Source: Massilia phosphatilytica (lineage in GTDB: Bacteria > Pseudomonadota > Gammaproteobacteria > Burkholderiales > Burkholderiaceae_D). Taken from it: a stretch of DNA of 64,000 bases. The notes under the pieces were generated by a model. That model had not been told where the DNA came from. It made no database searches and was given only the letters and a program-made list of their open reading frames with translations. The DNA lies in contig NZ_PUIP01000022.1 in NCBI RefSeq assembly GCF_002968015.1, positions 51,327 through 115,326 on the forward strand, read 5' to 3'. The position numbers and the translations under genes were made by a program. Shown piece after piece: positions 60,310-64,000 of this stretch; position 1 is the stretch's first letter, and every line of letters begins with the position of its first letter.

Positions 60310-61223
60310 CCGCACAGGACAAGAACGTCATCGCCCAGGCCGAACAGGCGGAACGGGTCGCCCGGAGCCACGGCCACCTCGTCATCATCGGCGGCGGCGA
60401 AGACAAGCAGCACGACATGGCGATCCTCAAGCGCTTCGTCGAGCTGTCCGGCGGTACGTCCGCGAAGATCGTCGTGATCACGGCCGCGAGCAGCGTCGCG
60501 GAACACATGTGGGACACCTATGAGCGCGCGTTCGGCGACCTGGGCGTGTCGAACCACACGCACCTGCATCTGCGGAGCCGGCACGACGCCAACGACGAAA
60601 TGCACATCCGCGACGTCGTCGACGCCGACGGCATCTTCATGACGGGCGGCGACCAGAAACGGCTGCTCGCCATCATCGGCGGCACCGCGCTGGACGCCGA
60701 AATGCACGCCGCGCTCAAGCTGCGCGGCGCCTGCATCGGCGGCACGAGCGCCGGTGCGTCCGCGATGTCCGGCCACATGCTCGCGCAGGGCCGCGCGGAA
60801 CTGCATCCGGAAAAAGGCTCCGTGAGCCTGGGCGCGGGCCTCGGCTTCCTGCACAAGGTCGTCATCGACCAGCATTTTTCGGAGCGCCAGCGCCTGTCGC
60901 GGCTCTTGTCCGTCGTCGCCCAGAACCCGTACCTGCAGGGGATCGGCATCGACGAGGACACGGCCCTCGTCGTGGAGCGCGGCGTCGGCATCGAAGTGGT
61001 GGGCCAAGGTGCGGTCACCATCGTCGATGGCCGGACGATGTCCACGAACGTGGCGGACATCGCGAATCACGAGACGCCGGAACTGATCGACGTCCGCCTC
61101 CACCTGCTGCCGGCCGGCAGCCAGTACGCATTGCCCGGCAGCGGCGACGACGACGCACGACGTATCCCGCCCCCATTGCTGGAGTTCCTGGAAAACATCA
61201 CGAAACGGAATCCGATCTCATGA
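60306..61223 (+). CDS. cphB: Cyanophycinase
   Basis: 305 residues, peptidase family S51. The nucleophile Ser148 lies in CIGGTSAGASAMSG, the oxyanion loop in LVIIGGGEDKQ, and a conserved FMTGGDQKRLL follows. It degrades the storage polymer cyanophycin to beta-Asp-Arg dipeptides inside the cell. It overlaps both neighbours by ATGA, tying breakdown to the dipeptidase upstream and to the synthetase downstream. Confidence 0.95.
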   Translation: MTAQDKNVIAQAEQAERVARSHGHLVIIGGGEDKQHDMAILKRFVELSGGTSAKIVVITAASSVAEHMWDTYERAFGDLGVSNHTHLHLRSRHDANDEMHIRDVVDADGIFMTGGDQKRLLAIIGGTALDAEMHAALKLRGACIGGTSAGASAMSGHMLAQGRAELHPEKGSVSLGAGLGFLHKVVIDQHFSERQRLSRLLSVVAQNPYLQGIGIDEDTALVVERGVGIEVVGQGAVTIVDGRTMSTNVADIANHETPELIDVRLHLLPAGSQYALPGSGDDDARRIPPPLLEFLENITKRNPIS

Positions 61224-63811
61224 AAATCGCAGAACAACGCTTCCTGCGCGGCCCGAGCCTGTATGCCGCAACGCCCTGCCTGCTGGCGGTCCTCGACCTC
61301 GCCGGACAGCAGAACGCGGCCGGTCTCGGCGCACGCCTGCTGGCCCTGCTGCCCGCGATGCCGGCCGAAGCGGCGGCGCGCCTGTCGGACTGCCAGGCCG
61401 CGCACGAAGCGCTCGAACCCGTCGTGATGGAATTGCAGCGCCTCGCCGGCGCGCCCGGCACGTTCGGCATGACGAAGATCGATCCCGCAAGGCCGGGACA
61501 GGTCCGCGTCGTGTGCGGCTACACGGTCGAGCAGGTCGCCCGTCACGCAATGCGCACGGCGGCCGCGCTGATCGATGCGTGCATGCGCCACGAGGCGTTC
61601 GACCTGGACGCGGCGCTGGACGACCTGCGCGACACCGCGCACCGCCACGTCATCGGTACCAGCACCGCGGCCGTGCTGGCGGCCGCGCACCGGCGCGGCA
61701 TCCCGAGCCTGCGCCTGATCGAGGAAGCGAACCTGTTCCAGCTGGGCTGGGGCAGCCGCCAGAAACGCCTGCAGGCGACGATCACGGGCGCGACGAACCA
61801 CGTGGCCGTCGGCATCGCCAGCGACAAGCAGCTCACGAAAACGCTGCTCGACCAGGCGGGCGTGCCCGTCCCTGCCGGCGCGACGGTCACCACGCTGGAC
61901 GCCGCGCTGCGCGAGGCACGCCGCCTCAAGGGTCCGGTGACGGTGAAACCGCTGGACGCGAACCAAGGCAAGGGCGTGACCGTGAACTGCACCACCCCCG
62001 ACGAGATCGGGCGCGCCTTCGAATTCGCCCGCCAGTACGGCCGCCACATCATCGTCGAGGAATTCCTGCAGGGCCGCGACTACCGCGTGCTGGTCACGGG
62101 CCGCAAGGTGGCCGCCGCGTCGTGGCGCCGGCCGCCGCACGTGACCGGGGACGGCGTGTCGACGGTGCGCGAACTGGTCGACGTCGAGAACCGCAACCCG
62201 GCGCGCGGCGACGGCCACACGAACATCCTCACGAAGATCCCGCTGGACGACCTCGCGCTGCAAGTCCTCGCGAGCCAGCGGTACGACCTGGACGCAGTGC
62301 CGCCGGAAGGCAGCGTGGTCGACCTGCGCGGCAATGCCAATCTGTCGACCGGTGGCACGGCAGAGGACGTGACGGACCTGCTGCCGGAGGAAACGCGCGA
62401 CATCTGCATCCGCGCGGCGCGCACCATCGGCCTGGACGTCGCCGGCATCGACATCGTCTGCCAGGACATCGCCCGCCCGCTGCGCGAACAGAAAGGCGGC
62501 ATCATCGAAGTCAACGCGGCCCCTGGGATCCGCATGCACCAGTACCCGAGCCGCGGCACGCCGCGCGACGCGGGCGCCGCCATCGTCGACGCGCTGTTCG
62601 GCGAGGACGACGGCCGCATCCCCGTCGTCGCCGTGACGGGCACGAACGGCAAGACGACGACGAGCCTCCTTATCGCGCACGCGACTCGCCTCGCGGGCCT
62701 GCACACGGGCGTGACGACGACGGAAGGCGTCTACATCGACGGCGAACGGATCGTGAAAGGCGATTGCACGGGCTACCGCTCGGCGCGCACCGTCCTCGCG
62801 TCGCCGGACGTCGACTTCGCCGTGCTGGAGACGGCGCGCGGCGGGATCCTCAAGCGCGGACTCGCGTTCGACCGGTGCGACGTCGCCATCGTGCTGAACG
62901 TGTCGGCCGACCACCTCGGGCTGGACGGCATCGACACGGTCGAGGAACTCGCGCGCGTGAAATTCGTCATCGCCGAGCGCGCGCGCCGCGCCGTCGTGCT
63001 CAACGCTGAGGACGACCATTGCGTCGCGATGTCATCCGAGCTGGCGCATGGCGTGGAAGTCCTGTACTTCTCGCTCGACGCCGACAATCCCGTGCTGCTG
63101 CGCCACCTGGAAAACGGCGGCCGCGGCGTCTACCTGGAAGACAACGCGATCGTGCTGGCGAACGGCGCACGCCACGAGGCGCTGCTGGACGTGCGCACGA
63201 TGCCGTGCACATTGAAGGGTGCTGCGCGCTACAACATCGCCAACGCGCTCGCCGCCGCCGCCGCGCTGAACGCGACGGGCTTCGGCAATCTGGAAATCGC
63301 GGCCGGCCTGCGCACGTTCGTCTCCGACTGGAAGCACAATCCGCTGCGCTCGAACGTGTTCGACGTCGACGGCGTGACCGTCATCTTCGACTACGCCCAC
63401 AACACGGCCGCCTATGCCGCGCTGGCGGAAACGGCGCGCGCGATGACGCCGGGCCGCCTCGTCGGCGTCGTCGCAGCCCCGGGCGACCGCCGCGACGAAG
63501 ACCTCGTCGCCATCGGCGAGACGTGCGCGGCCGGCTTCGACGAGCTGGTCGTGTACGAGACGGAGAACCGCGGCCGCGCATCCGGCGAGGTGGCGGCGCT
63601 GCTCGTGCAGGGCGCGCGCCTCGGCAAGTACGAAGCGGATCACCTGCGGGTCGAGCTGAACGTGCACGAGGCGATCCGCGCGGGTCTGGCGCGCTGCGAG
63701 CCGGGCGACGTGCTGGTGTTCGGCTGTGGCTCCGCGCTCACCGAGCTGACGGAGGCGATCCGGCCGACGTCGCCCGCGACGGCAAGCAGGATCGAAGCCG
63801 AAGCGGTATGA
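61220..63811 (+). CDS. cphA: Cyanophycin synthetase
   Basis: 863 residues, the full CphA1-type size. After an N-terminal domain (about 1-160), the ATP-grasp module (about 210-470) has TVKPLDANQGKGVTVN, VEEFLQGRDYRVLV and GIIEVNAAPGIRMHQYP. The Mur-ligase-like module (about 470-850) has the P-loop GTNGKTTTSL near residue 474, TARGGILKRG, NVSADHLGLDG and DYAHNTAAYAAL. It adds Asp to the backbone and Arg to the side chain using ATP, without a ribosome. Only one cphA is present; a strong terminator follows, so there is no tandem second synthetase. Confidence 0.96.
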   Translation: MKIAEQRFLRGPSLYAATPCLLAVLDLAGQQNAAGLGARLLALLPAMPAEAAARLSDCQAAHEALEPVVMELQRLAGAPGTFGMTKIDPARPGQVRVVCGYTVEQVARHAMRTAAALIDACMRHEAFDLDAALDDLRDTAHRHVIGTSTAAVLAAAHRRGIPSLRLIEEANLFQLGWGSRQKRLQATITGATNHVAVGIASDKQLTKTLLDQAGVPVPAGATVTTLDAALREARRLKGPVTVKPLDANQGKGVTVNCTTPDEIGRAFEFARQYGRHIIVEEFLQGRDYRVLVTGRKVAAASWRRPPHVTGDGVSTVRELVDVENRNPARGDGHTNILTKIPLDDLALQVLASQRYDLDAVPPEGSVVDLRGNANLSTGGTAEDVTDLLPEETRDICIRAARTIGLDVAGIDIVCQDIARPLREQKGGIIEVNAAPGIRMHQYPSRGTPRDAGAAIVDALFGEDDGRIPVVAVTGTNGKTTTSLLIAHATRLAGLHTGVTTTEGVYIDGERIVKGDCTGYRSARTVLASPDVDFAVLETARGGILKRGLAFDRCDVAIVLNVSADHLGLDGIDTVEELARVKFVIAERARRAVVLNAEDDHCVAMSSELAHGVEVLYFSLDADNPVLLRHLENGGRGVYLEDNAIVLANGARHEALLDVRTMPCTLKGAARYNIANALAAAAALNATGFGNLEIAAGLRTFVSDWKHNPLRSNVFDVDGVTVIFDYAHNTAAYAALAETARAMTPGRLVGVVAAPGDRRDEDLVAIGETCAAGFDELVVYETENRGRASGEVAALLVQGARLGKYEADHLRVELNVHEAIRAGLARCEPGDVLVFGCGSALTELTEAIRPTSPATASRIEAEAV

Positions 63812-63813
63812 AA

Positions 63814-63835
63814 AAACGGGCCCGCGGGCCCGTTT
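63814..63835. terminator. Bidirectional terminator between cphA and sdhB
   Basis: A 22-nt near-continuous palindrome (arms AAACGGGCCC / GGGCCCGTTT, 2-nt centre) lies 2 bp after cphA and 21 bp after the sdhB stop on the other strand. T-runs flank it on both strands. Confidence 0.85.
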
Positions 63836-63856
63836 GTCGTTGCGTCGAAGCGGCGA

Positions 63857-64000
63857 TCAGATCGCGCGGCGAACCAGCAACTCCTTGATCTTGCCGATGG
63901 CCTTGTTCGGGTTCAAACCCTTCGGGCACACGTCCGTGCAATTCATGATCGAGTGGCAGCGGAACAGGCGGTACGGGTCTTCCAGGTTGTCCAGGCGCTC
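63857..64000 (-). CDS. sdhB: Succinate dehydrogenase iron-sulfur subunit, C-terminal fragment
   Basis: The last 47 codons are present and the gene continues off the right edge. The segment LFRCHSIMNCTDVCPKGLNP carries Cys residues of the 3Fe-4S and 4Fe-4S clusters in the exact SdhB spacing, and the C-terminus is KELLVRRAI. SdhB carries electrons from the flavin to the quinone in complex II. Confidence 0.95.
   Translation of the reverse strand, partial: ERLDNLEDPYRLFRCHSIMNCTDVCPKGLNPNKAIGKIKELLVRRAI

Noticed and set aside
1..64000. CRISPR arrays, insertion sequences, prophage, rRNA or replication origin
   Set aside because: I found no regularly spaced repeats, transposase or integrase motifs, phage structural genes, rRNA segments or DnaA-box clusters.

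Overview
The window looks like a chromosomal segment of a high-GC betaproteobacterium, most likely Oxalobacteraceae (Massilia/Duganella/Telluria-like). This is inferred from protein flavour and gene order: tig-clpP-clpX-lon-hupB next to ppiD, thrC-moeA-moaD, hpnCDE, and a cyanophycin operon. I see no insertion sequence, phage, CRISPR array or rRNA. Nearly all DNA is coding, and many neighbouring genes overlap by ATGA.

Layout. 1-4.1 kb: the 5' end of purL (minus), a response regulator with TPR-like repeats whose receiver seems to lack the phosphoacceptor Asp, and a secreted GH59 glycosidase. 4.1-12.8 kb: a fused HyuA/HyuB-type oxoprolinase, nnr (NAD(P)HX repair), divergent ybbA/tesA, mnmH, cyanase and an acetyltransferase. 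12.8-22 kb: the proteostasis block on the minus strand (tRNA-Leu, tig, clpP, clpX, lon, hupB, two tRNA-Asp genes with a decayed third copy between them, ppiD). 22-26.4 kb: an RND efflux pump with its adaptor lipoprotein. 26.4-29.5 kb: hpnCDE, which makes squalene; no cyclase is nearby. 29.6-31.5 kb: a small membrane ORF, a HAAS/DUF1700-like membrane protein and a GIN-domain protein. 31.5-38.3 kb: acetyltransferase plus flavoprotein, an XRE/membrane-protein/hydrolase operon behind a repeat-rich operator, mgtC-like, an M28 peptidase and an orphan TRAP solute receptor.

38.3-45.8 kb holds threonine synthesis (thrC, with moeA and moaD) next to the threonine/serine breakdown genes kbl-tdh-sdaA. The latter are divergent from an XRE-cupin regulator across two GTTC-N8-GAAC dyads. 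45.8-50.8 kb is an accessory catabolic cluster: an AraC regulator, then a FAH-family hydrolase, an alpha/beta hydrolase, a metal-dependent amidohydrolase and a Tsx-like outer-membrane channel. Its control region carries three half-sites at exact 20-bp steps. The substrate is unknown, and this is my best candidate for an undescribed pathway.

50.9-59.2 kb holds an unrecognised 47-residue protein, a prolyl oligopeptidase, a Sel1-repeat protein, a DEDDh exonuclease with a YegD-like Hsp70, and an orphan cytochrome c oxidase subunit I with a DUF2244 protein. 59.2-63.8 kb is a complete cyanophycin cycle (isoaspartyl peptidase, cyanophycinase, cyanophycin synthetase) in one overlapping operon, preceded by a perfect FNR/Anr-type box. 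The window ends in the 3' end of sdhB (minus).
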